This document shows positions 16,381-23,501 of a stretch of 26,809 nt of DNA, in pieces (the first letter of the stretch is position 1; each line of letters starts with the position of its first letter). The position numbers and the translations under genes were made by a program. This DNA comes from a virus. The stretch lies in the IMG/VR virus record IMGVR_UViG_3300029319_000174, positions 9,749-36,557 of that record; one strand, written 5' to 3'. A model generated the notes under the pieces. That model was not told the origin of the DNA, did no database searches, and saw only the letters and a list, made by a program, of their open reading frames with translations.

Positions 16381-16578
16381 ATGGCAAATCTTACACTAAA
16401 GTTCGCAGTGGTAGGGCCAGTTGCTCCTGCTGATTTCTCTACGGAGAGCGCAGCAGAGACAGCACTGAATGACGCCTACACTACAATTACAGACGCAGCG
16501 TCAACATCATCGTTGGTATCGTCTGAGCCAATTGTAATACTCGGCAACGTGTATTTGATTTTGACATATTACGCATGA
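16381..16578 (+). CDS. 65-residue hypothetical protein
   Basis: A short gene with GGTGA five bases before ATG. The product has an N-terminal strand (NLTLKFAVVGPVAP), an Ala/Thr/Ser-rich helix in the middle and a hydrophobic C-terminal strand (PIVILGNVYLILTYYA). The last part could be a beta strand or a short membrane segment. No family is recognised. It sits in the row of small genes after the capsid gene, so a minor capsid role is possible. Confidence 0.68.
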   Translation: MANLTLKFAVVGPVAPADFSTESAAETALNDAYTTITDAASTSSLVSSEPIVILGNVYLILTYYA

Positions 16579-16593
16579 TGGTGAGGGGTATGC

Positions 16594-16887
16594 ATGGGTT
16601 TGGAATCTACAGAGATTGATTTCGACGACATAAGTAGATTCCAAAAGCAAGACTTGCGTGCTGATATCTCATACGAAGCCCCAATAGACAAAGAAAATCC
16701 CTTGAAGGGGGTTACCAAAAAACAACGGGCTAGGACTGCTGAAGTATCAGACATCATGAATATCGGCGCTGGTACACGTTGCAAGCATTGTGGGTTTCTT
16801 CACTTTATGTGGAGAGCAACTTGTGGTGCATGCGACAAACCTATGGAGTATAACCTTGCTACTCGTGATGAGGAGGCGAGGCTCTAA
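16594..16887 (+). CDS. Zinc-ribbon protein
   Basis: A 97-residue protein with GGTGAG upstream. Residues 1-50 are charged and helical with a basic patch (KGVTKKQRARTAEV). Then CKHC (63-66) and CGAC (77-80), ten residues apart, form a clear four-cysteine zinc ribbon. This lies directly before the connector gene, so it could help head completion or be a DNA- or RNA-binding virion protein. It resembles in style the other CxxC proteins of this module but shows no clear sequence identity with them. It overlaps the next gene by TAATG. Confidence 0.82.
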   Translation: MGLESTEIDFDDISRFQKQDLRADISYEAPIDKENPLKGVTKKQRARTAEVSDIMNIGAGTRCKHCGFLHFMWRATCGACDKPMEYNLATRDEEARL

Positions 16888-18452
16888 TGCCACAAGTATT
16901 CAGTCCGGGTGAGGGAGAGACAAGGCCGCTTGACCCTACTGAAGTAGTATACACTACAGCACAGAAAGTAGCAGATTTGCTAGACATCGGCCCACAAGAA
17001 GCAGTGCTTGCATCTTATGACAGCGATGCCGATGCCGTTTACATTACTGGTACCGATTACAGAAATATAGGATTTTCAACAAGCGACACAATACTAATTT
17101 ATTCAGATGCAGACCCATTAGGATTGGAGCGCACAATCACTGCAATAGGCAGTTCAATAAATGGTGTGAAGTTATCATTTAGCGAGAACATAACTGCGGC
17201 AGATTTCCAAACCGCTGACAACACATACGTGCAGAATCAAGCATCGTTCACTAACGGCAGAACTCGCGGTGTCACCAAAAAGAAAGTCGATGAAGTCATT
17301 TTGCGTATGCAAGACCACATAGACAATCTTACTCACAATGCTTGGAGACCATACTTGGTCAACGCCGAGTACATCAACTTCGATACCTACAAACCGTATA
17401 GACGTCGATACTACACAGACTATGTCGGTACTACTCCACTACTATTTCGCAACGTCCAGCAGATTCTTAGATTGGAGTTATGGCAAGGAGATGACTATCG
17501 AGAAATCGGTGCTGCTGAGGCCCGTATCACTATGCCCGATGATGTGCGTGCATTGAGTGGTTCTATAGTCGTCTCACCCGGCAATGGCAGCGCAGGTGTA
17601 CTCACAATCGGCAGTAGTACTGCGAATTGGCGAGCAGACTTCGATAAGATAACGACAGCGCAAAATCTTGCCGATTTGATAAACAAAGAAGATAGAGTGG
17701 GAAAAACAGCACTAGACTTCTCTCCTGCATTTACACTGGAAGGCAGTACAAACAATGTTGCAGTCCACAACGAGTTCTTAGCCACAGCAAACTCAGACCT
17801 CGGTAGTGGCATAGTCAAACTCACTAGCATGAGAGGAACGAAAGCCGGGGAGACATGCAGCATTGTAGTGACGGACAGCAACATAGAGTTGAGTCAAGTT
17901 GCAACTAGCGCTGCTACTGTCAGTAATGCTACTACAACAGTTCTAACTGTCGACTCCACATCAACCTTCGCAGATGCTGGAGTGCTATCAGTTGGAGACA
18001 CTGCAATTAGGTACACAGGCAAAACGGCTACGACGTTTACTGGTTGCGCTTCCGTTGTAGGTTCTTCAGTTGATGACTTGAACGGACTCACTGTGACACA
18101 ACACAGATTGCAAGTAGACTTGCAAGGAGGCAGTTCGAGTGGGGACAGAGGCAGACTGCGAGACTGGTGGTTAGACCCTGAGATGGGAATCATCTACTTC
18201 AATAATTCATACCCTTTCTTTGAGTGGAATGCAGTCAAGGTTTCATATATCTACGGAGAGAGATATGTAGACAAAGGAATCGAAGACATCACCACTAAGA
18301 TGGTAGCGATAGACTTACTAATGAATGATGACAGAAGTGTACTGATACCGGAAGGTACGCAAAATGTCGATTTAGGAGCAAAAATACAACTATACAGAGC
18401 AGATATCGATAGGGTATTCGGAAGGTATGTGGAGGTCGTTACGTTTGAATAA
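16887..18452 (+). CDS. Head-tail connector candidate with large beta insertion
   Basis: A 521-residue protein. The first 30 residues (VVYTTAQKVADLLDIGPQ) and the last 60 (DKGIEDITTKMVAIDLLMND followed by a long helix KIQLYRADIDRVF) look like the helical ends of gp6/gp15-type head-completion adaptors. A tail-end YGERY motif precedes. Between them is a long Ser/Thr/Gly-rich beta region (residues 200-430), including an Ig- or fibre-like run with many VSNATTTVLTVDSTSTF-style strands. Typical adaptors are 100-200 residues, so this one would be much enlarged. TAATG overlap and GGAGG upstream support the start. Alternatives include a neck fibre; the connector call is by ends and position. Confidence 0.6.
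   Translation: MPQVFSPGEGETRPLDPTEVVYTTAQKVADLLDIGPQEAVLASYDSDADAVYITGTDYRNIGFSTSDTILIYSDADPLGLERTITAIGSSINGVKLSFSENITAADFQTADNTYVQNQASFTNGRTRGVTKKKVDEVILRMQDHIDNLTHNAWRPYLVNAEYINFDTYKPYRRRYYTDYVGTTPLLFRNVQQILRLELWQGDDYREIGAAEARITMPDDVRALSGSIVVSPGNGSAGVLTIGSSTANWRADFDKITTAQNLADLINKEDRVGKTALDFSPAFTLEGSTNNVAVHNEFLATANSDLGSGIVKLTSMRGTKAGETCSIVVTDSNIELSQVATSAATVSNATTTVLTVDSTSTFADAGVLSVGDTAIRYTGKTATTFTGCASVVGSSVDDLNGLTVTQHRLQVDLQGGSSSGDRGRLRDWWLDPEMGIIYFNNSYPFFEWNAVKVSYIYGERYVDKGIEDITTKMVAIDLLMNDDRSVLIPEGTQNVDLGAKIQLYRADIDRVFGRYVEVVTFE
18431..18436 (+). promoter_or_regulatory. Ribosome-binding site supporting TTG start at 18445
   Basis: GGAGGT lies eight bases before TTG 18445, while the ATG at 18427 precedes it and the ATG at 18457 is 20 bases away. 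This decides the start of the next gene. Confidence 0.55.
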
Positions 18453-18780
18453 AGAAATGGAACGAATGGTCTACGCAGAGTGGAAGAAGGGATTAGATGC
18501 TGAACTTAGTAAAGAAGATGTTCAGCAAGAGTTACAACAAGCGGTCAAAGAAGGCGATAAAGGGTACCGAGAAGTCGTAGAGCGCAGTGAGAGGGGAATG
18601 GAAGGAGAAGAACTTTCACAAGAACAAGAGAGCGCTTTACAAGACAGAGTAGACCGTAGAATGATGAACGAATCGCCAATACTAATGCAACAAAAACTCC
18701 GAAATGAAGGTGGAAAGATAGTAGTAGACCACGACGCTCACGCTCGCCAAAAGAAGAAGAAGGAGTTTTACAAATGGTAG
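18445..18780 (+). CDS. Small charged helical neck-region protein
   Basis: A 111-residue protein, start at TTG 18445 (alternatives ATG 18427 and 18457). It overlaps the end of the connector gene by 8 bases. Nearly all of it is charged helix rich in Glu, Gln, Lys and Arg (ELSKEDVQQELQQAVKEGD), with a His/Lys-rich C terminus (HDAHARQKKKKEFYKW). There is no recognised family. Its place between connector and tail-terminator candidates suggests a neck or head-closure role. Confidence 0.7.
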   Translation: MNKEMERMVYAEWKKGLDAELSKEDVQQELQQAVKEGDKGYREVVERSERGMEGEELSQEQESALQDRVDRRMMNESPILMQQKLRNEGGKIVVDHDAHARQKKKKEFYKW

Positions 18781-19223
18781 CGACCTTCAAAGAGGGAATC
18801 GATGTCGTAATTGACGTCCTCAAAGACAATTGGAATCGGGCAAATACGACCAACTACAAGCCTGTAATCATCGATATAGCGGAGACTGGGCCTGAGCGAG
18901 GTAAGCGTCTCGACTTAGATAGGACAGACTACATCATGGTCTTTGAGACTGCACACAACGAAGAGACTCCTGAGTTGCTGTATGATTTTGTGACAACACG
19001 TATCAACATCACCGTTGACATGCGAACAACACGTAGCAGAAAGCACTTCCAAGAAATGGAAAACGAGTTAAGAAGATGCATTCATTTGAAGAGGAAAGGA
19101 GATGGTGTTAACTTCGACAGACTCGTTTATAAAACACGTACAGATTTATCAGATAGGAGCAAAAAACTCTTCAGAATGAACTACCAAATCGAAGTAGTTA
19201 TCTTTGCGGAACTAATCCCATGA
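18774..19223 (+). CDS. Tail-completion (tail terminator-like) protein candidate
   Basis: A 149-residue protein overlapping the previous gene by 7 bases (ATGGTAG). It has alternating helix and strand: an N-terminal helix (EGIDVVIDVLKDNWNRANT), then strands around DYIMVFETAHN and TTRINITVDMRTTRSR, a helix (HFQEMENELRRCIHL) and a C-terminal strand (MNYQIEVVIFAEL). Size, alpha/beta pattern and position just before the tail tube gene fit tail-terminator or neck proteins of long-tailed viruses. The family call is by architecture and order only. Confidence 0.68.
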   Translation: MVATFKEGIDVVIDVLKDNWNRANTTNYKPVIIDIAETGPERGKRLDLDRTDYIMVFETAHNEETPELLYDFVTTRINITVDMRTTRSRKHFQEMENELRRCIHLKRKGDGVNFDRLVYKTRTDLSDRSKKLFRMNYQIEVVIFAELIP

Positions 19224-19237
19224 GGTGAGAGAGAGCC

Positions 19238-21304
19238 ATGCCGTCGACAGTTTATCGTGGAGATTTGTCTGAAGTGACATTCGGACATGAGTCCGCAATA
19301 CGTTTAGAGCACAATTATCTAGGTTCTTTCAAGTTCACTGCATCTTTTGAAACTGGGGCTAATGCTGCAAATGCCCCGCATCGTGATTTAGTAAAAGACA
19401 CAAGCGTAATCGTGTTGAGTGGAGGAGGTGCTAACACTCCAGTAAATAACGGCATACTAGAGTTCCCCAATGGTATGCTAGTGGGTAGCAAAGTCATATT
19501 CTCTATCGCATCAGGCAGTTCTAATTGGTCACAAGATGATGATTATGGCGATAGCGGTAGAATGTACACAATCATCAAGCAGGAAGTTGCTAATGATGCT
19601 AACAATGATAACGATGGTAAGACGGAAATCACAGTTACTCCTGCCTTGAAAACAGACCACAGTGCTGCCGACAAAGACTCTGAGGCAGGTGATGTCATGA
19701 CTATCTTATCTTTCACAACCCCTTCTATTGATGTTGATATGGCTCATGCTGATGCTGCAAACGCATCTGCTGAGAGTGTATTGGCTGACCAATTTGTTGG
19801 ACTGGTAAACACTGTCTCTCTACCTGAGACAAAAGTTGACCTCAAGAGATATCATGTCGTTGGGCTTGGTAGAGATGTAGCAGTGCAGGTGCCGGGCAGA
19901 TTTACTAACACTGGCGGCTCCTTTGAGTGTAACATACACAATGGTAGATGGTTCTACTATTGTTTGGGACAAGAGGTCGTCAATGCTGACAGCGTCAGAC
20001 AGCAGGGCAATGGTAGTGAGACGTATCAATTACAAGGGGCAACTGAAGCAGGAACTTCTTACATTGTATTCGATAGCAGCGGAAGCACAAACGCTGCCAT
20101 AAACAGCGTAGATATCAAAGTCGGTGATTACATCTTTATCGATGGGGGTGCAAACAGTACAAACCGAGTAGATGTTCAGACTTACCGCGACACTGGTGTT
20201 GGTGGTGATGCTGACGCTGATGCTTGGCCAAATGTCAATGCTACAAACATAATTGATAAAGCCATTAAGGAAGAAGCAAGAAGGATAGTGGCGATAAGTA
20301 TGTCGAGCGGTACAGCGAAAGTGTGGCTAGATGACCCGCTACATTACGCTTACGATGATAATACTAGAGTTTACTTCGGTAGGTACGCAACTGATTCCTC
20401 GAACGGAAGTCCGCACAGAAACAAGACTACTGGTGCTTTAAGCAACCCCGTTAATCACCTGTTCTTCTCTCGCACCACGGTGCCTTCCTTTGCAATGGAA
20501 GTTAGCGTAAGAAGAAGAGATATCGACAGCAATGAGGGAGCATTCGACGGTGGCACTACTGACTCCAAGCAACTAACACGAGTTTTCCGAGGTTGCAAAG
20601 TAAAGGATTTCAGTCTAACAGCAGATACAGATGCTGCATTACGTATGACTGTTAACTTTGACTCTGCTCTCTGTTACACTGATACAGGTAGATTAGAATC
20701 GACTAACCCCGGTGACAGATACAATACACACAGGCTCTTTGAGGATACAGCCAACACAGAAGTCAAGAGGAAAGAGTCAGGTATAGAGAAGGGCACGCAA
20801 AAGCCATTTATGTTCTACAACGGTACTATATCCATGCTTGGAACTCAACTAGGGCAGGTAGTCTCATTCACATTGAATGGTAAGACTGGTGTGGAGCAGT
20901 ACTACACCATCGGCGCAGCCAACATAGCAAACAACGCTACTGACCAAGTGCCATTCGCGGGTACACGTAACCCAACTCTATCAGTAGAGGGCAAGACCGA
21001 GTACGACCTTGAGATGGAGATAATCGTAGATGACCCTCTGTTCTACCACAACATGCGTAGGTCAGTCGAGAACTTCGATGACACAGATGAGGCCGACCAA
21101 ATAGATTCAGACATGATACGCCTGTCATTTAACAAAGTCGTATCCAGTGGCACAGCAGAAAGCATAGACATACTCATTGATGATTACTATATCGTGGAGG
21201 CGCCTTTACCGATACCTGAGGATAAAGGTCCGCTACGAGCAACATTGAAGATTCTCCCTAAGGCAATGAAAGTAATCGCAGTAGACACTGTAATACATGC
21301 CTGA
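19238..21304 (+). CDS. Tail tube (major tail) protein, unusually large
   Basis: A 688-residue protein with GAGGTGA nine bases before ATG. The region VNTVSLPETKVDLKRYHVVG (190-209), GRDVAVQVPGRFTN (211-224) and FECNIHNGRWFYYCLGQEV (229-247) has the look of a major tail protein core; the C-terminal part (strand PTLSVEGKTEYDLEMEIIVD, and IDILIDDYYIVEAPLPI) supplies further tube-like strands. Long Asp/Asn/Gly/Ala-rich stretches (residues 40-180 and 250-420) look like surface-exposed insertions. Typical tube proteins are 150-300 residues, so this one would carry sizeable decorations. Position before the chaperone pair and tape measure supports the call. Confidence 0.75.
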   Translation: MPSTVYRGDLSEVTFGHESAIRLEHNYLGSFKFTASFETGANAANAPHRDLVKDTSVIVLSGGGANTPVNNGILEFPNGMLVGSKVIFSIASGSSNWSQDDDYGDSGRMYTIIKQEVANDANNDNDGKTEITVTPALKTDHSAADKDSEAGDVMTILSFTTPSIDVDMAHADAANASAESVLADQFVGLVNTVSLPETKVDLKRYHVVGLGRDVAVQVPGRFTNTGGSFECNIHNGRWFYYCLGQEVVNADSVRQQGNGSETYQLQGATEAGTSYIVFDSSGSTNAAINSVDIKVGDYIFIDGGANSTNRVDVQTYRDTGVGGDADADAWPNVNATNIIDKAIKEEARRIVAISMSSGTAKVWLDDPLHYAYDDNTRVYFGRYATDSSNGSPHRNKTTGALSNPVNHLFFSRTTVPSFAMEVSVRRRDIDSNEGAFDGGTTDSKQLTRVFRGCKVKDFSLTADTDAALRMTVNFDSALCYTDTGRLESTNPGDRYNTHRLFEDTANTEVKRKESGIEKGTQKPFMFYNGTISMLGTQLGQVVSFTLNGKTGVEQYYTIGAANIANNATDQVPFAGTRNPTLSVEGKTEYDLEMEIIVDDPLFYHNMRRSVENFDDTDEADQIDSDMIRLSFNKVVSSGTAESIDILIDDYYIVEAPLPIPEDKGPLRATLKILPKAMKVIAVDTVIHA

Positions 21305-21312
21305 GGGATAAT

Positions 21313-22065
21313 ATGCTAGTACCGACGCCAGTAAAAAGAGTGCAATTCTACAGTAGAAACCCCCACGCTAAGTATGTGGATTGGATTCTTAATCAAAATG
21401 GCATCTTTACATACAAGCAAGAATGGTATGAGGGGTTGTTAAACCAACCAATCAGAAGTTCAGTAGACGATTTGATTATGAAAAGAATCAAAGAAGGACA
21501 TATCGAAGAAGCCATAGACGATGCTCCATCTTGGGTAGATGCTGCATTTGGTGTTTTGAAAGACAAGTTAGGAGATACCTTTGAAAAAGTTGAAGATATC
21601 GTCGATGAGATTTTTGAAGATGAAGAGTATCACATAGAAGAGGAAGAGGAAAAAGATGTTGAAGAAGTTGAAGAGTTCGATGCAGAAGAAGAAGTTGAAG
21701 AGCCAGCAGAAGAAGAAACAGAGGAAGAAACTGTTGAAGAAGTTGCTGTCGAGAAACTTGTAATTGACGATACTGATAATCCATTTGGTGGAGAAATAGA
21801 CTATAATTCCTACACAGTTCGTGAGTTGCAAGCGATATGTAAAGAACGCGGTATTACCATTAGAGGAACTAAATCGGAGGTAGTGTTAAGGCTGAGACGC
21901 CATGACGCAGGTATAGTCGAGCAACCGACCAAAGGCGAAATTGAAGCCCCCTCGCAAGAGGCTGCTGAAGTTGAGCCGGATGCCCCCTCGCAAGAGGCTG
22001 CAACCGAGGAAGTGACACAACATGACGATAGTAGACAAGAACCACCTGATTACGAGGAAGAGTGA
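21313..22065 (+). CDS. Acidic SAP-domain protein in the tail module
   Basis: A 250-residue protein. Residues 1-45 are a small basic/aromatic region (VQFYSRNPHAKYVDWIL). Residues 100-148 are extremely acidic, mostly Glu with Val and Asp. Residues 164-198 form a clear SAP motif (SYTVRELQAICKERGITIRG followed by a Leu-Arg helix); SAP domains usually bind DNA or RNA. The C-terminal 50 residues repeat APSQEAA twice. It lies between the tail tube and the tail chaperones and overlaps the next gene by 44 bases. A nucleic-acid-binding domain in the tail operon is unusual; it may be an assembly adaptor or a protein ejected with DNA. Confidence 0.8.
   Translation: MLVPTPVKRVQFYSRNPHAKYVDWILNQNGIFTYKQEWYEGLLNQPIRSSVDDLIMKRIKEGHIEEAIDDAPSWVDAAFGVLKDKLGDTFEKVEDIVDEIFEDEEYHIEEEEEKDVEEVEEFDAEEEVEEPAEEETEEETVEEVAVEKLVIDDTDNPFGGEIDYNSYTVRELQAICKERGITIRGTKSEVVLRLRRHDAGIVEQPTKGEIEAPSQEAAEVEPDAPSQEAATEEVTQHDDSRQEPPDYEEE
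21946..22001 (+). repeat. Two exact 20-base direct repeats, period 36
   Basis: The 20-base unit beginning GCCCCCTCGC occurs at 21946-21965 and again at 21982-22001. The period of 36 bases keeps the frame and repeats APSQEAA in the protein. Identical DNA suggests a recent 12-codon duplication. Confidence 0.9.
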
Positions 22066-22384
22066 ACAGAGGCACGAAATTAGTGCCGATAAGGATAGTC
22101 CTGAACTAAAAATGGAAGTTTGGGTGCGAGATATTACGTTTTTCGACGTGCAGAAAGCAGCACAAAGCATGTTTTCTATGGACGGCGATGATGTATCTTT
22201 GAATCTAGATGGATACTGGCGTTACGCTTTCTCAGAGTGGGTGGTCAATACCAACCCGCAGTTGACTGTAGACGAAATGATGAATCTAAACGCATACGTA
22301 GGTCAGCAGATAGCATCACTATTACCTAAGCCGGACGAACTGGCGGAGGCAATGCAAGGGGGTTTTACGAAGGCGAACAGTTGA
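22022..22384 (+). CDS. Tail assembly chaperone (gpG-like frame)
   Basis: A 120-residue protein beginning inside the end of the SAP gene, with GAGGAAGTGA upstream. Strand-rich start (MEVWVRDITFFDVQKAAQSM) and helical end (DEMMNLNAYVGQQIASLLPK) resemble gpG-type tail assembly chaperones, which coat the tape measure during tail assembly. Near its end it carries the heptamer G GGT TTT in the correct phase for -1 slippage into the next frame. An alternative internal start is ATG 22111. Supported by position between tail tube and tape measure, as in lambda-like tails. Confidence 0.8.
   Translation: MTIVDKNHLITRKSEQRHEISADKDSPELKMEVWVRDITFFDVQKAAQSMFSMDGDDVSLNLDGYWRYAFSEWVVNTNPQLTVDEMMNLNAYVGQQIASLLPKPDELAEAMQGGFTKANS
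22360..22366 (+). promoter_or_regulatory. Probable -1 frameshift slippery site (GGGTTTT)
   Basis: In the zero frame the codons are GGT TTT preceded by G, the X XXY YYZ form. A -1 slip re-enters reading at TAC 22366 and runs without a stop into the frame of the next gene (TAC GAA GGC GAA CAG TTG). The fused product would be about 210 residues (115 plus 95). Confidence 0.75.
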
Positions 22385-22653
22385 AAGTTCGGCAATTTCT
22401 AAAGAAGCGGAAAATAGAAACATCCGAAGACTTAGAAATGCAGATGCAACTGTTCGCCTACATCGTAGCGAAACATTACAGCATATCACTACACGAGGTA
22501 TACAATATGAGCGAGCCAATCTTCAAACAATCTCTCGCATGGGCATTGGCAATTAACGAAGAAGAGAGAAAAGAAGAACGAAAGCAGAATACAGAAAGCA
22601 ACGATACGGTTGAGTTCGATTACACTTTCCTTGAAATGGAGGAGGATTTCTGA
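22381..22653 (+). CDS. Tail assembly chaperone extension (gpT-like frame)
   Basis: A 90-residue frame in the -1 phase relative to the previous gene. It could start alone at TTG 22381 (TTGA overlap with the previous stop), but the upstream frame is open back to the slippery site at 22360, so it is more likely made as the tail of a G-GT-type fusion. Content is charged helix with a helical core (DLEMQMQLFAYIVAKHYSIS; PIFKQSLAWALAINEEERKE), matching the T part of tail chaperones. It ends in TGATG with the tape measure gene, which has GGAGG upstream. Confidence 0.8.
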   Translation: MKVRQFLKKRKIETSEDLEMQMQLFAYIVAKHYSISLHEVYNMSEPIFKQSLAWALAINEEERKEERKQNTESNDTVEFDYTFLEMEEDF

Positions 22654-23501
22654 TGGGTATTGGTATAGTTCTCAATCAATTAGCCAGCATGCAGACTGCT
22701 CTTAGCGGTATCAGTGGAGCAATGAGCGGTCTCGGTAGTGTTGCATCAAGTATAGGAGCCGCATTAGGTAAGGCATTCAATTTCGCAAAAGAAGCAGCAT
22801 CAAAAGTATTTGAGGGAATAAAAGACCTATTCAGAGACGTAATGGATTTCATGAAGACTATTTGGAACGCAACCGTCACCCCTCTTTGGAATCTAATGAA
22901 AGAAGGAATGATGTTTTGGGTAAACGTATTCAAAGGCGAATGGGGCAAAGCCTTAGACAATGTCAAAACAATATGGAATAGTACAATGGGTAAATTATGG
23001 GACGGTTTGAAGACTGGCGCTTCGATGGCTTTTAATGGTCTAAAATCACTATGGGGCATAGTCACAGGCACTATGTCAACCATCTTCGATGCCACCATAG
23101 GAAGAGCCTTTGAAGGTTTGAAGAATGCTGCTCAGAGTGTTTTCGATACAATAAGCGGAGCATGGGAGACAGTAACCGGAGTTATGCAAACCGTATACGA
23201 CAAAACATTAGGTAAAATGTTCGATGCTATAGGTGGCGCTTTGAGAGGCGTGTTTAATTTTGGTAAATCGATTGTAGGTGGCGTAAAAGACCTAATTCCG
23301 GGCGGAGGTGGTGGTGGAAGCACTACAGTAGGCACAGCCGTGTCAGGCGGTGTTACATACAACTTCGATATGACATTCAATCTAAGTGGAATGACTGATG
23401 CTACCGATAAAAGAGCAATGGCTAGAGAAATTGGCGGTCTAATACAACAGGAAATCACACGTAGCACTGGTGGGGGAAGAATGCGTGGGAGGTATAGTTA
23501 A
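22653..23501 (+). CDS. Short tape measure protein
   Basis: A 282-residue helical, hydrophobic/Gly-rich protein directly after the chaperone pair, the standard tape-measure position. Residues 32-216 consist of five 37-residue repeats with recurring aromatic positions. Then comes a Gly-rich hinge (PGGGGGGSTTVG) and a C-terminal region with strands (YNFDMTFNLSG) and a helix (DKRAMAREIGGLIQQEITR). By the usual rule of about 0.15 nm of tail per helical residue, the tail would be only about 40 nm, or shorter if the protein is processed. Start follows GGAGG and overlaps the previous stop. It has no peptidase motif. It may also help pierce the cell membrane. Confidence 0.85.
   Translation: MGIGIVLNQLASMQTALSGISGAMSGLGSVASSIGAALGKAFNFAKEAASKVFEGIKDLFRDVMDFMKTIWNATVTPLWNLMKEGMMFWVNVFKGEWGKALDNVKTIWNSTMGKLWDGLKTGASMAFNGLKSLWGIVTGTMSTIFDATIGRAFEGLKNAAQSVFDTISGAWETVTGVMQTVYDKTLGKMFDAIGGALRGVFNFGKSIVGGVKDLIPGGGGGGSTTVGTAVSGGVTYNFDMTFNLSGMTDATDKRAMAREIGGLIQQEITRSTGGGRMRGRYS
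22746..23300 (+). repeat. Five 37-residue (111-base) repeats in tape measure
   Basis: Repeat starts fall at residues 32, 69, 106, 143 and 180, exactly 37 apart. The aligned core is T-I-[WF]-[ND]-x-T-x-G-K-x-[WF]-[DNE]-x-[LI]-K, followed by a second aromatic cluster such as ASMAFNGLKSLWG. The DNA copies are not identical, so the repetition is old and kept for structure. Confidence 0.85.

Noticed and set aside
17338-17556. Small + strand frame inside the connector gene
   Set aside because: Fully nested in another frame of a longer gene, with no ribosome-binding site.
21640-21750. GAA-rich tract as a regulatory or microsatellite repeat
   Set aside because: It encodes the Glu-rich acidic tract in frame with GTT/GCA interruptions, so coding explains it.
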